Source of the DNA: Ornithodoros turicata
Lineage: Eukaryota > Arthropoda > Arachnida > Ixodida > Argasidae
Assembly: GCF_037126465.1 (NCBI RefSeq)
Contig: NC_088202.1
Coordinates: forward strand, 86,160,160 to 86,224,159
Reading direction: 5' to 3'
DNA length: 64,000 nt
Position numbers and translations under genes: made by a program. The first letter of the stretch is position 1, and each line of letters begins with the position of its first letter. This document shows positions 1-12,267 of this stretch, in pieces. Under the pieces are notes generated by a model. The model worked only from the letters and a program-made list of their open reading frames with translations. It was not told the DNA's origin and did not search any database.

Positions 1-249
1 GAATTACCTGTGTCCCGAAGAATGTTTCGACTTTTTCGCTTTCTTTTTTTCTTTCGGGGCCAAGTATTTTTCTAAGTACTTTAGCTTATCCACACCTTTA
101 CCTTCGCTCATGTTTGTAAAACCTCAACACTACAGCACTACAGTTTGCTCTTGGCTCTTGCTACCACTTGCTACAGCAACAACAAGGTAGGCTGGGCTAT
201 GGCTATGGCTGGGCTATGGCCGTAGCCAGCAGAGCCAGAGCCAATAATC
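1..249. other. No gene seen
   Basis: I see no coding or RNA gene here. There is a short run of imperfect 'gctatggct' repetition around 190-235, just before the LINE remnant begins. Confidence 0.5.
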
Positions 250-1880
250 AAGAGCAGAATGGAGGAACCTGACCTGCAATTCGGATTCAGAAGTGGCCGT
301 GAAATTTAAGTTTTTTTTTTTTTTCGTGTTAGCGCCGCGAAGCAACTGCGGCAAATTGAAGATAACCTATTTAACTCAGTGCATCGAAATGGCAGAGAGG
401 GAGCGAAGGGACATGTGGACATGTTTTTTTTCACATTGAAAAAGCCTATGATGACGTCGTACAGGAAGTTCTGTCGCAGACTTTGAGAGAGTTAAAGATA
501 GAAAATTACATAGTGGACCTTCTGCAAACTATCTACTCAGGAAACAAGACCATTGGCTTCTGGGAAGGGATAAAAACCCAAGAAATTAGAGTCACCAAGG
601 GGCTACGCCAGGGGTGTCCTCTCTCCCCACTCCTGTTCATGCTATATATTTCAAGTCTGGAAGCAAGCCTTGAGGATTTACAACTGGGATTTGATATATC
701 GTGCAAGAAATTAGGACAGATAATACAACAAAATGTACCCGACACGATTTACGCGAACGATATTGTCCTCCTTGCAAACTCCAGAGAAGAACTACAGAAC
801 CTTATGGATATCTGCGACAAAGGTCAACAAATGAGGCTGAAATTTAGTGCTACGAAAAGCAAAGTTATGAGCTGGAGCTGGAAAAATGGGCAGGCACCCA
901 TAAATGATGAAATGGAAGAGAAACCGGTGGAGGACACGAGGCAAACAAAGCATTTGGGAGTGGTGGTGTCAGCAGACCAGTAATACTTGATTGAGCATGA
1001 GAAACAATTACGAAGCAAGGCTACTAGGTATGTTGGAATGCTCAGAGCACTGTAGCCCTTTAACCGTTACGAAGTGACACAACAGCTGTAGAAGGCTGTG
1101 GTGGTGCCAGCACTTACATATGGCAACGCAGTGCTGTGTATGACATTACCCACAGTGCAACATCTTGATAGGAAACAGAGAGAGGCAGGAAGAGTGGCAT
1201 TGAAGGCACAGAACGGCAACAAGTGCAGCTATACAAGGGGACATGGGTTGGTCGGAATTCAGTGCTCGTGAAGCAAAAATATCATATGAGCAGAGAATTA
1301 GAACCCTACCAGAATTGTGGATAGTGAAGAAATTGTACCTTAGCATGATATACAAAGACGTACACACCAGATGGAGAAGAAAGATGACAAGCTAGAAGAG
1401 AGAAATTGGGGTAACGGATAAGACACTGGGCGATGCTACAATATATAATAGAAAGGAAATTCGAGACCTAACCAGGGAATGGGAGACAAGAAAATGGCAA
1501 AACGATATGCACAAGAGAAAAGCTCTAGTGACATATGCAGAAGGGAAAACTGAGATCTCGTTGGAAAGATGCTATGACAACCTGTTGGTAGCACACTTTT
1601 ATTTAAGGCACGGGCAGGAGTGCTGAGGACCAGGCAGTCGTGGAAGAAAATACGGGATAAAACAGGAGACGAACACCTGCCTTAGACGATGAAAGCGGTA
1701 TGCGCCATGTGTGAGGAAACGATAGAGACGACCGAGCACGTTGTGTTGCATTGCCCACGTATCCCTCCAAAGGCAGAAACAGTTTCTTTAAAAGAGGCAC
1801 TGGGCTTTGGCACATATGCATATATTAATACAACCAAAAGAAGGCTGGAATACTGGTGGAGAGAAACGTACAAGTAGCAC
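250..1880 (+). pseudogene. Non-LTR retrotransposon (LINE) reverse transcriptase, decayed
   Basis: Remnant of a LINE polymerase, the enzyme that copies element RNA into target DNA. The first recognisable piece reads QFGFRSGR near 280, a usual RT start motif. The best open stretch is 483-983: it has GLRQGCPLSPLLF (RT block 4), then YANDIVLLANS, the counterpart of the YADD catalytic box, then KHLGVVV of the thumb. Upstream, around 428-460, FFHIEKAYDDV stands where LDxEKAYD is expected. Both catalytic aspartate positions are therefore substituted (D to H and D to N). Further downstream, near 1689-1780, CAMCEETIETTEHVVLHCP is the C-terminal Cys/His finger typical of LINE ORF2. Stops and frameshifts separate these blocks, so the copy is dead. 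The clade (Jockey, CR1 or other) cannot be settled by eye. Confidence 0.85.
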
Positions 1881-2029
1881 ATATAAGGAACTTTAAACTG
1901 GCTGGGACACGCAGAGCACACCGCCGTGACCACACGTTGTCACAGCCAACAAGATCATCAGTTGAACCAAGTGGTTTGCAAATGCATGTGGCCATGGCAA
2001 ATGGAGCAAATACCCTTAAATGTTTCAGC

Positions 2030-2115
2030 AGAGGGATTTCCTCACCTGATATCTCTCTGAAAATTTTCCACACCTCAATCTCTTTAATGAAAAATTTCTT
2101 CACCTCACCTCGATG
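2030..2115. repeat. Degenerate 'fatty' AT/CT repeat: TTTCCTCACCTC-like units
   Basis: Imperfect repetition of units like aaaatttcctcacctca. The same pattern resumes at 3225-3440, so the family A copy between them may have inserted into one degenerate tract. Confidence 0.45.
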
Positions 2116-2489
2116 TTCTTCCTAGTGGCTTTCTTCGCCTACAAGCAAAAACATGCAAATGGGGTCTGTACTTCACAAGCATTTACAAGGAGCTTCTGAG
2201 GCGCTGAAGGCGCACGTTTTTGTGACAACTAACAGAGTCGCGCTTCACAAAAAGGTGCAGGTCTCCAGCTTTGAACAAACCGGGTGAATTAGTTCGGGAT
2301 ATGGCTCACTAGTGTGTCATGCGCTGAAGATGAGTGTATAGGGCGCTCCTCGTTACAAATTCCTCGTTACTTAACCAACAAAGATACATGAATTAACTTC
2401 TGCAACCAAAAGAAAGAAACTGGGTCTCACTTGCAGAAACAAAGCAAAGCCTGTAAAAACAAGAACAGTTGCAGGAGCCCATCTATGAA

Positions 2490-3085
2490 ACTATGAAACA
2501 GATACCACTATGTTCGGCATTGGTCGACAATCTACTTTGCTATTTTTTTCGTCTGAAAAGTGGTTACATATTAGAATGAATTTCAAAGATCAGCGCTGCT
2601 TCCGCAGCTGCGGAGGCTCCAGAGGCTCCGTCAAGGCTCCGTACATCAAGATCAGCATGACGTCACTTCTTAACAGGGGGAGTGAGAAGGCCTCGCCAAG
2701 GAGGCGATATTATTATATTGGACGTTATATTGGTTGTATACCAGAACTTCAGTTTTACTTTCACCTAAGTGCCTTGGGCTTCGCTCGCCTCGCTCAGAGG
2801 AGAAAGATGGCGTCCAGATGCCCTCGTGCCCGCCATACTGCCTCAGCATCCCTTTTCTCAAGGACGTGCTGTGATTGGTGGTGTATAGGGAATGACGTTT
2901 TTGCCTTCTTCCAGAGAGGGAATTCCGGCATACTCTCAGCATCCTGCGTCTACTCTTGTCACATATGCCATCGAACAGCAGTCAAACTGCAACAATATTT
3001 CGCGTGGGATTTTCAATACTGTGGTCAGTGGTCAAAGAGGAATGACATGGCATCACAGTTTCGAAATCCACTGAATGGATGTGAC
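2490..3085 (+). repeat. Interspersed repeat family A, copy 1
   Basis: This block shares its whole length, with small changes, with 3608-4052 and with the reverse complement of 62590-63066. A fourth copy is split at 28500-28594 and 29574-29715. Landmarks in order: a ttttttcgtctgaaaagtg segment near 2547, ttccagagagggaattccgg near 2911, and gtggtcagtggtc near 3022. This copy has an extra segment of about 120 bp at about 2690-2810, absent from the other copies. That segment begins with gcctcgccaaggaggcga and ends with tcgctcgcctcgctc, so it is probably a small secondary insertion. I find no coding capacity conserved between copies. The class (SINE, MITE or solo LTR) is unresolved. Confidence 0.75.
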
Positions 3086-3224
3086 CGTCCCTTCAAAGAT
3101 AATCTTACTCCATATCCTGTAACCGTAACTCTGAATACCCTGTGTCTATTAAATTTTTTTCCTGCTAAGCTTTGTTGTTCTAACTAAAAAGTTAATATTT
3201 ATCATTAACTAATAGGCATATCTA

Positions 3225-3440
3225 TATTCTCCACCTCCACAGATTTCTCCTTACCTCAAACTTTTTGTGAAATTTCCTGTGAAATTTATGAAAAATTTCC
3301 TTGTCTCAATCTCTCTTTCCGCAAATTTCCGTCACTTTATCGCAACCTTTTTTTCTGGGAATTCATCTCACCTTGTCAAAACCTTTTCTGTAGAAATTTT
3401 CCTCTCCCAAAATTTTTTTCTGGAAATATTTCCTCACCTC
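3225..3440. repeat. Degenerate AT/CT repeat, second block
   Basis: T- and C-rich imperfect repeats such as gaaatttcctgtgaaattta and aatatttcctcacctcaac. They resemble the tract at 2030-2115. No gene is visible. Confidence 0.45.
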
Positions 3441-3607
3441 AACATCTGCGAGGTTATGACGTCCTCGCCCTCATCTGCACCCTTGTGAGGATGCCCACTT
3501 ATGGTTGAACCTGCAAATTTTAGAATGGGAGTCATGACATCTGCGTCGTAGCATTTTTGAACCACCAAGCGGAGACAACCTCGACACTGGAGTAAGTTAC
3601 AGTCGCA

Positions 3608-4052
3608 TCCGGAAACCCATCCGACCGATACCGCTGTGTTTGGAAACGGCCGACAGTGTATTTGGCTACTTTTTTCGTCCGAAAAGTGCTTAGCTATTAA
3701 ATAAACGAATTTTAAAGGTCAGAGCTGCTTCTGCAAATGCAGAGACTCCGGAGAAATGAAAGGGCGGCGCGCAGAGGAGAAAGGTGCCGTTCAGGTGCCC
3801 GCGCGGCCGCAGCATTCCTTTTCTTAAGGCCACGCCCTCATTGGTTCTTTAAAAGTGAAGTTTCCTCTTTTTTCCCGGACAGGAACCTCCGGCATACTCT
3901 AAACATCCAGTGTATGTTACTGTCATGCATTCCATCAAATAACAGTCAAACTAGGCCACTGTTTCGTGTGGTATTTTCGATACCGTGGTCAGTGGTCCAT
4001 GAGGAATAAAATGAAACTATAGTTCCGAAATTGACTGGAACGGATGCGACAC
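3608..4052 (+). repeat. Interspersed repeat family A, copy 2
   Basis: Shorter copy of family A. It matches copy 1 from the tttttcgtccgaaaagtgct block near 3670 to the gtggtcagtggtccatgagg block near 3990. It lacks the 120-bp extra segment of copy 1. The ORF that runs through it is not conserved in the other copies. Confidence 0.75.
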
Positions 4053-5872
4053 TCCCATCCTGTAACTGTAGTGCCGCACTTCCGCTTCACATTATGTAGT
4101 ACCAATAGCAAACAGGTATGTGACTCAGTACTGGTTGCATTTTCAAGAACCGTGCCCTTGAGACATGGGTTTCCTCATTATGCCCCCTACACTCCCAAAG
4201 ATCTTGCACCCCCTCTCCCAAGAAAAGGCCGAAAAGCCAGCAGATGCGTGTGTCACATACCCCCTCCTGAATTTCAACACCCCAACGGGAAGGAAAATCC
4301 TGCCTTGAGAGACCTAACATATTGCTGATAACCGTGCTCAGAAGCAGAATGAAGAAATGATCTTAATCCGTTTAAACAGTGCTTGAGCAGGCTAGTATAA
4401 CAGAATACCATTACTTCACCCTCATATAATAGTACACCATTTTTTTAAAGCTAGGTTCAAGTTTCATGAGCCACCCTGATTAACCATAACAATCCACACT
4501 GCCAATGGAACCTCCCTGCTTGAGGTGATGTTAAATTGCTATTGTTTTACATAGTAGGAAAATCTACACTCTCCCTCGAAGGTCACTGAAGTCAATTCCT
4601 CTGGAAGAAAGAACGTCGTTCGAAACCTGCCTCGTCTGTCAAGCTGTCCACCTGGAGTCACCATGCAAAATATTTTCGCTCTGCCGTTCGCTATAGCTGT
4701 GCAATCGAATTTCCAAAAAGCGATCGGAGAAAGCAGCCGCAGACGGCCGACACAACGCTCTCGTGACGTGGTGAAGGCTCCGTGCCTTGTTTCTCTGTTT
4801 TTTTCGTCCAGCTCACACGCTACTTATACATGTTTGAGCAGTGCCGCTGTACGTGACTGGTCACGCGAGGGGAGTAGCACATACGTCATGACGTCCTCTC
4901 GTTCTGCGATGCGCTCTTTTAACGAGGAAAGTAATTTTTCAAAGTTGTGCGGAACAGAGCCCTCGCACTCTCTCTGTAGGGCACCTACGCTCATTGTTCT
5001 TTCGCAGGAACTCATTTTATTCGTTGGAGAACACTCTGGACCGGAAAACGAAAAAAAATTTTGGGGTCACCTCAGTACTCCTTTAAAGCACAGTGGCCTA
5101 TGCTTGAAGCACTATCGAAGCTACTGAATACAGTACTTCCTCAATTTGTGTTTCAAATTTCCTCAACATTTGTGCAACCGGGCCCCGATATGGTTCAGTC
5201 CTGCCATTAGGTGCCGTATGCTTTCCAGGAGTCAAAGAAAAGAGACCCAGAATAATATCTCTTAGCAAGCCTCCCCTTTGGTGTTCCCTAAACGGACAAG
5301 TTTATCTGTATTGCTGATGGTGCAGCACCAGAGCCTTACTAGTAGTCACGAAGAGTATGGCCTTCACGATGATGGCTACTATTAACCATTTGCTAAAAAG
5401 GTTTACCAATGATCTACAGACCATCTGCTCTTGTGAAGTGTAGGGACTCATTGCATTCCTGCTGCCTAATTTTAAACACGGTGGAGCTGTGGCTCATATC
5501 TGTCAAAAACTCTTTTGAGTCCCTGCAGACATTGTTGAAAGGCTTCAGAAAGCATATCTTCGATGTCTCGGGAAAGTAATTTGAAATTGCATCTGCCACT
5601 GAGTCTCGCCATGCACCACTGATATTTCATGATAATTGCGTAGACAGCTTGTCCATAGCTATACGCATGCTACCAATGGGACGCTGGTTGGGATACAATG
5701 GGGTGCTACCAATTACACCATGCCAGCATGGCTCTCTCCCAGAGTTGCAGTGCCTCGACTACAAAGGGGCGGTGAACAATACATGCTCTCTTCCCATTCT
5801 CTCTTATACCTTTCTCACTCATTCCTTCAAACGTGGCACAGGGCAAAATATACAGCACATAAATGGGACAGC
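4053..5872. other. No gene recognised
   Basis: Several open stretches exist here, the longest at 4663-5127, but none shows a known motif. The stretch 4660-5110 ends in aatttttggggtcacctc followed by agtactcctttaaag, which looks like interspersed-repeat DNA. I cannot assign it. Confidence 0.4.
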
Positions 5873-6030
5873 GGTGTAGCCAGAAAATTATTTTGGAAGG
5901 GGTGCTATGGAGATTTTACATGAGAGAGAAGGATTTCCCTCATTTTCCTCTCCCAGACGCACTACCAAAGGTACCATTTGAGGGGGTGGGTGGGTGGGTC
6001 GGGGGGGGAACCCCCCATTTCTCGCTACAC
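5873..6030 (+). repeat. Interspersed repeat family B, copy 1
   Basis: Runs from ggtgtagccagaaaattatt through a caaaggtaccattt block to a run of G and ccccccatttctcgctac. The same order of blocks occurs on the minus strand at 6990-7134, so two copies lie about 1 kb apart in opposite orientation. The G-run plus C-run edges resemble the widespread 'gggcgtagccagg' arthropod repeats, but the class is not established. Confidence 0.6.
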
Positions 6031-6520
6031 CAACGGTCTGTGATATATTTATTGTTTCCACATCCTTTTATCTTGCATACGTCCATAACATCCTGATCTT
6101 TCAGACTTACGTCAATCAGCTCTGAGAGAGAAATAAAGAGAGACAGAAAACACACACATCGTGATGCATTCAGTTTTCTGGAACAGAGATAAACATTTTT
6201 TTCCATCATTTCAGGTGCACAGAGAACAATTTGTATGCTACTTCCGTGTTGCAGGTCTTTTCTTAATTGTGCATCTCAATAACAAGGCTCGTGATCTCCT
6301 TTCGTAAACTTCTCTAATGTTCCTTGAAATGTTGCTACAGCCTTCTGAATGAAGCGAAGTGAGGTTTTATCCAAGTTCCATTTTAAATGTGATAGCATTT
6401 ATGAGCAGACTCTCTTGAGTTTTTATGAGGCAGGGTATGTAGCAGCATAATCCCCGCACTCATTGGCTGTTGGGAGATCGCGTGTACGAGTGCGACTACA
6501 AAACCGACGTGATCGCAAAC

Positions 6521-6622
6521 ATGCCACGCCGGCACAAGCAGCTGTTAGAGGAGGAACTTCTCCAGTTCAAGCGTAAGCGTGCCGAGGTGCAGCGACAACT
6601 GTGTGTGGGGAATAAAAAATAA
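6521..6622 (+). pseudogene. Short charged peptide ORF, doubtful
   Basis: A 33-codon ORF starting MPRRHKQLLEEELLQFKRKR looks like a basic/acidic helical segment rather than random DNA, and ends at a TAA in a low-complexity aataaa run. It could be a fragment of a gene or of a transposon ORF1. Nothing around it supports expression. Confidence 0.2.
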
Positions 6623-6989
6623 ATAAAAAATAAAGAGAACGACAATGTGGTCATAGGGGCCCCTAATGTACAGAGCCTCCATGCACATGTTACCAACACA
6701 GTGACTGACATGGTACAGCTTGGGACAGAAGCTTACGGAACGCGGCACTTGCGTATTTCATTATCGGAAGGGCCCCTTGCTAACTAACAATTACAGATCG
6801 AATAAGAAACTTGTGACCGGCTCTTATATCCATCTCTCAGTGTGTGTGTCCACTACTGCTTGCTGCTAGGGTGTCGCTCCAATAGAGAAATCTGATACCG
6901 CGGTGTTCCGTAAACTTTTGTCCCAAGCTGTACTAGGCTACTAGCAATGTCCTTGCCCTCTTGGAGAAGTGGACCAACCTACCGCGCAC

Positions 6990-7134
6990 TGACGTAGCAG
7001 GGGGGATCTGGGTGTTCAACATCCCATGAAATGGTACCTTTGGTAGTGCACTTGGTAGAGGGACATGAGGAGGAATCCTCCTCTCCCATGTAAAGCCCGC
7101 GCAAAACCCCTCCCGAAATATTCTTGCTACGCTG
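6990..7134 (-). repeat. Interspersed repeat family B, copy 2
   Basis: Reverse-strand copy of the repeat at 5873-6030. It shares tacatgggagaggaggatt, the caaaggtaccatttc block and the terminal 'gcgtagcaagaatattt' region. It abuts the endonuclease fragment that follows. Confidence 0.55.
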
Positions 7135-7645
7135 GTGCTACCGCAAGACATGGAAGGCTTCCGATGCCTTTCCTATGCCAAGAGAGAAGACAACCGAAGT
7201 ACTGGTGTGACAATCTACTCGAGAAATGACAAAACTGTCTTAGCGATCAAGACAGTCACTCTCAAAATCAACAAGGTAAAACATGCCCTAGCCACTACAG
7301 ATGAAGTTGGTGATGTATGCATCGTAGAAGTGGACTATAAGGATGCCCCCACCATCATCGTGCTGGGATACATTACACCGGGGTCTTCTAAAGACAAGAT
7401 CAAGAGTTTCCTTCTAGCTCTTTGATTACTTTGCAAGAACACCTTCGTATAAAGCTTGGAGGAAGGCACGTGCCCATGATTTTAATGGGAGACTTCAAGA
7501 CGGACATCAAGAAGCCCCAGAACTTGTTTATGGACTTTATGAAGGAAGCCGTACGGTTTACATTTAGCCAGTGACAATAAAATTCTCACAGCATGTACAG
7601 GAACTGTTGCAGATTGTGTCTTCGTCAGGGGCATAAGGCAAGCTA
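7135..7645 (+). pseudogene. Endonuclease/exonuclease/phosphatase (EEP) domain fragment of a mobile element
   Basis: The first open part (7135-7425, 96 codons) reads GFRCLSYAKREDNRSTGVTI and then GDVCIVEVDYKDAPTIIVLG, which fits the middle of an EEP fold. A stop follows. A shifted frame then gives PMILMGDFKTDIKKP, where GDFK stands for the usual GDFN metal/substrate motif. A further shift gives VADCVFVRGIR, the DxVF block. So one domain is present in three frames: a pseudogene without its RT or helicase partner. EEP domains of this type nick target DNA for LINEs and also occur in some Helitron-like elements; the parent is not decidable here. A second fragment of similar kind lies at 47687-48003. 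Confidence 0.7.
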
Positions 7646-10600
7646 GTGGTTGCCAAGCACGGCAGCTACTTCAATCTCTACGGGACTGTACTATCCATCG
7701 TCGGAGGATGCCCGCGATGAGCTTATCTGCACAGCAATTTCTGCCTCAATGTTTCCCTTGCACTTCTCCCCACATATTTCACTGATGCGATGTATTCACA
7801 CACACCTGTGTTCTTGAACCACAGGTGCATCAATTGTTGGAAAAGTTCATTAGTTCCATCAAAATGCTTTTCTTCTTCGGGGTGGGGACAGCGACCACTT
7901 TGCCTCACATAAAGCCCTTCTGGTTTTGCTCTTTTTCTTTGTATGTGCATATTTCAGAGAAAGGAAGCCCTGTTCGGCTAGTATTCGGAGGAAGTATAAC
8001 GGCATAGTAGTCATTTGTTGGTGTGGTGGGCTGTGCACCGAACAATAAATAAGAAGTGTCACTTTTATTTCCTGGACCACAAATTTGGAGCTCCCATGCA
8101 CGCATGGGCATGTATGTCATTACAGTTTGTGACAACGGAATACAAGTGTGGGCGAAATGAACAGGACCCACAAGCTGATCGAATGACAGCCGTCTAATAA
8201 CTGAATACATTGTGGAAGAGGAACAACAGCAGCCAGTGCAGAGAACTCGCACTACCACGGAGCCACTTCATTTTCGAATGGCGCTACACAAGCATTAACA
8301 TAGCGTTTTATTATGCTGTGTTGCAATTTTAATCATTCAACAGCAATAATTCATGGGCAACTTCATGATGGTATAGTCGCTAGATCGGCATAATCCAGTC
8401 ACAGTAAAACCATCATTGCAGTTCACTAAAGTGTCTTTCAGCAGTAAAAAAGGTACTGCTGGTCAAATTTCAATGAACTCTGGAATTTGATGTCAGCTTG
8501 GTCTCGACACTTGTAACAATTGAGAATTACATTCAACTTGTGGATATCTTTGCTTTATGTCCAGCTATACAAAGTTGTTCACGTACAATAGCAGCAAAGC
8601 AGAAAAAAGAAAACAAATCTCTGAGCACGTTACGAAAATGTCAGACCTGCTGTAGCAAGACTCGTTGATACAGTGCTTCTTTACCACCATTACACGAAAC
8701 TGATAGATGATGGCTGAACCTCAGGACCTTGGCCACAGGTGTTGAATCTGGAAAAACAGAAACATTTTTTTCCCCCTAAGAATGCTTCTCAAAGACCAGA
8801 CCTCAGCTACACATACGGGAACAGGCTTATCCTTGTGTGTCTCATAGAATGCCTCCGCAAATTGTGCCTTCGATTTGAGGTGTAGCTGCAGAAGTCACAC
8901 TTGAAGAGTCGATCTGGAACAGGAATTACAAGTTATTGCCAGCCAGCAGTGGGTAAGATTTTAGTCCAAAACAGTACCGGCATCTACTTTTTGCCTCCAG
9001 GGGGACAAGTGGGAAATTTGTACCCCCCCCCCATTCTTGCTTCCTGAAAGGTGTCTTTTTTGCACCCCTTGCCCCCCAGTAAACGCCGGCCCTGGTCCAA
9101 ATGTTGAACTGCAATGTACATAAGTCTGCTGGCTTCACCACTGACTTTCCACTTCCCTCACTTCCATCATCATTACTACTCTTATTGCTCACTGTTACAA
9201 TAAATATAATATTACTATCTCACAAGTATGTGCACACAAAGCTCAGCATAAACAGCAGCAGCAACTTAACCAGATAGACATACATACTATGTTCATCACA
9301 CCAACCAACGAACCAAGACATAGAATAAATGGCACACACGTATCAAGTGTCCCACTCTGTAATACGACAGCATTAGATAAGATTGATATACTACCAAGAA
9401 AGGCACACAGAAGATGATAAAATCCGAAAATAAGCAACCCATATTATTTATTACAGGTTAATAAGGCTAAGCTCGAAAACAGTTATGTCCCTTAAAGTTC
9501 ACATCCCTTTTGTTGCAGCAGTGTTGCAAGACTGGTAAGACACACCCCTGTAGATTAGGCATCAGCTGCTCCAATTACACATCACAGTACATTTTGAGCC
9601 CATCTGGACACACTGGTGGTCATGCTGAAAGGGCCATGCACACCCCTTAATGGTCAGTTCAAATCTTACTATCTTTTCTCAAAACACTGAAAAAAAAAGG
9701 AAAAGGTTGCTACTGGAAGCTTCTGAATGACCTGCTGCTTTCTCTGGAGTGATACAACATTACTAGTTCATAGTAGATGTAACATATGCATACCTCACAA
9801 GTATTAGAGTCACTTTTACACACTCCATAGCAGCCTAGAGTACAGCAGCTGCGTTTGCGGAGCTTTTGACAGCCAAACCTGACACAGTCATTTGTTTACT
9901 CAAATTTGAGAGATAAAAATATGATGGAGCCTCATTCCCTTCTTGACACACATAGTTTACTATCTGAACCATGGCTATATCTATGGTTAATGGCATCTGA
10001 AAACATCTATGCAGGCTTCTGCTTTGGGCCCAACCAATTCAGGAAAACTGAAGACAACTGGAGTTTGGTTGAGCTTCCAGCACAACATTGGAGAAACTCG
10101 TGAGCCGATGCAATGACTGACAATTCTGCAGCCAACTGCAGGACTCCGTATTATGTTCCTGGTGACACCCTTCAGGGGCTCGGGATAGTGCACCTCAAAA
10201 TGAACAGCTGTGAAAATAGGGAAGGGGACACCCATGAACCTGCACTCATAGCAGTTGGGATTATCTGTATACCACTCCATCCGAACACATCAGCGCCTAT
10301 TCCACGCATGGACGACTCGTACATGTTTCTTCACGTGGCATACGTTTCCTATTGGAGGTACAGTTGCAGTAAGCACAAATGAAAATCATCAGCGTAGACT
10401 ACTGGCTTGCACTGAGCGGTGACGTCCATGACGCCTCTGAAATGCAGGGGAAGAGCTCTTTCATTTGCGCACGTACTGAAGGCAATAAAACACAAGAAGT
10501 AACAGGAAAAAAGGCAAACATTATAGCTACGGCACAGCAGCATAGTGTGAATGGGCATTGCTATACGGCGAAACATAGAGCAAGTTCGACATTGCATACG

Positions 10601-10987
10601 CGTTAGTCCACCGCCATATTTCTAGTTGAATGGCTCTCTGCAATAATGATGTAATTGAAAATCTGTACTTCGGGGAAATCAGGAAAATCAAGCAAAACTT
10701 TTTTTCTGAAACCAGAGTTTTCTGCGCTAATTTTCTAATGCAGCAGTGTACAGTTGCTCTTTAACACATGTAAAGTTGGTCTATATTTAGCGATTCATAG
10801 ATCGCTCGTGAAAGCTTTGTAATTAAATTACATGATTATTGCTCAGAGCCATTACATCACTATGACGCCAAAACGGCACAAAGCGAAATGGGCACCAAGG
10901 TGGGCACCATGATAGATACATGATGTAAAACCCCCGAGACTAAGGAACACGAAGGGACAGACACAAACACGAAGTCAAACACAAACA
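7646..10987. other. Intergenic DNA, no gene recognised
   Basis: About 3.3 kb with only short, unmotivated ORFs. A G/C homopolymer patch at about 8990-9075 (gtacccccccccc and ccttgccccccag) looks like a fragment of a family B-type repeat. I see no RNA gene. Confidence 0.5.
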
Positions 10988-11100
10988 CATCTTCACCAGC
11001 TCGCTTGCTTCTAAGCCATTTTTTCACATCTTCACCAGCTCGCTTGCTTCCTAGTCATTTTTTCACATCTTCACCAGCTCGCTTGCTTCCTGGCCATTTT
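10988..11100. repeat. Minisatellite, 39 bp x 3
   Basis: Three near-identical tandem units built on catcttcaccagctcgcttg. On the plus strand they read as SHFFTSSPARLLP repeated, which follows from the 39-bp period being divisible by three and is not evidence of a protein. Confidence 0.85.
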
Positions 11101-11480
11101 TTTATTACCATGACAGACTTCTGTATGATCCGTGTCAAAGCAAAGAAACGCGTGCGCACACGACTTGGTAATTGGCGATACTATCGGTGGTTTTTGTCTC
11201 TCGATGTTTCAATCGTGTTATCGATATCACGAAAACTAAGTAAAGTATGTCAGATTGGTCAGATTTTCAAGTCTCGATAGGTTTAGGTTTAGGGTTGCCT
11301 ATTCCCTTTTGAGTCAGGGCAGGTATCTTAGGATACCACATGCTGGGTCAGGGCCGTCAGGAACGGTCCAGACTGGAGTCAGGGCTGCCTCTGTGATATT
11401 TCGGGGCTCTCCGGGTTTTGGGATCCGTCAGGGTCCGCTTCCGGTCGTCCATCCGAAGGGGAGGCTTGCTGCGCTTGTTG
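11101..11480. other. No gene recognised
   Basis: Contains ggtttaggtttagggttg at about 11280, a short TTTAGG-like stretch that is too small to call telomeric. No ORF has a recognisable motif. Confidence 0.4.
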
Positions 11481-12029
11481 CCTGGGGCACCTGGGGTCGA
11501 TTCGATTGCGCAGGGCGCTCCTTGTTCGCCTTTCCCAGTTTGCCAGGTGGCGCTTGCATCTTTCAGCGATGTGGAGTCCAAGGCTGCGTTCCAATTGGTT
11601 CCAATACCCCGGTTACTCGGCTGCCTAGCAGTCTAGTCTGCGCGCTATCTCTTTTAGCATGGAGGAAGGAAACACAGGAGCAGGAGCGGCCGTTTCGAAC
11701 AGATTTCCGTGGGACCCCTCTGGCGGTCGCTCCTGTCAAAACCGCCATTACTTCCTGTCCACCACGTGATCCTCTCTAAAGTTTCGATTTAGCAACGCTT
11801 TGTTGCTCGTGCTCCTTTCTGTGCTTTTATGCCTTTCCAAAGTCATTTACTCTTAAAATGTGAGCACCATTGCGGAAACAACGTTTTGTTAACGTGTTCT
11901 TACCGCGGTTGCGGCTGCCGTTCAACAGAAATCAGCTCTGTCACGGGAATAACATTTCATTGGTAAGTACGTACTGGATCGGTTGTTTCGTACTCTTGTC
12001 TGTGAGAGTCATCTTGAATCGTTCCCTTA
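11481..12029. repeat. 549-bp exact direct repeat, left copy
   Basis: Identical by eye to 13679-14227 over the full 549 bp and equal in length, starting cctggggcacctggggtcga and ending cttgaatcgttccctta. Flanks differ on both sides. It is GC-rich at its start and carries catggaggaaggaaacacag, part of which recurs inverted at about 14658-14687. The ends are not TG...CA, so an LTR is unlikely. The pair brackets the P-element remnant. Confidence 0.95.
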
Positions 12030-12267
12030 AGAGCGGAACCGGTTTCAGCCCGATAGCTGAGGAAGGACGAGCGGACGGCCGCTGCTGGATCTCCTGGCGC
12101 TGCTGTCGAATTCCCGAGGAGAAACTGTGAAGCGCCTATGTCCGCTGCAGCGTTTTTGCTATTTTTGCGTGATGCTTTGGTGACTCCGAAAGAAGGCGAT
12201 GTGTGACGCATCAAAATAGTGAAGCTTCCTGTAAATTTTGCTGGTATTTGAGTGTGCTAGTCCTCGA

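Noticed and set aside
2510..3187. 225-codon plus-strand ORF
   Set aside because: It crosses repeat family A, and the frame is not kept in the other copies. No motif.
11278..11300. Telomere-like TTTAGG repeat
   Set aside because: Only two or three imperfect units.
11255..11779. 174-codon ORF overlapping the 549-bp repeat
   Set aside because: Open on both strands in several frames because of composition; no domain.
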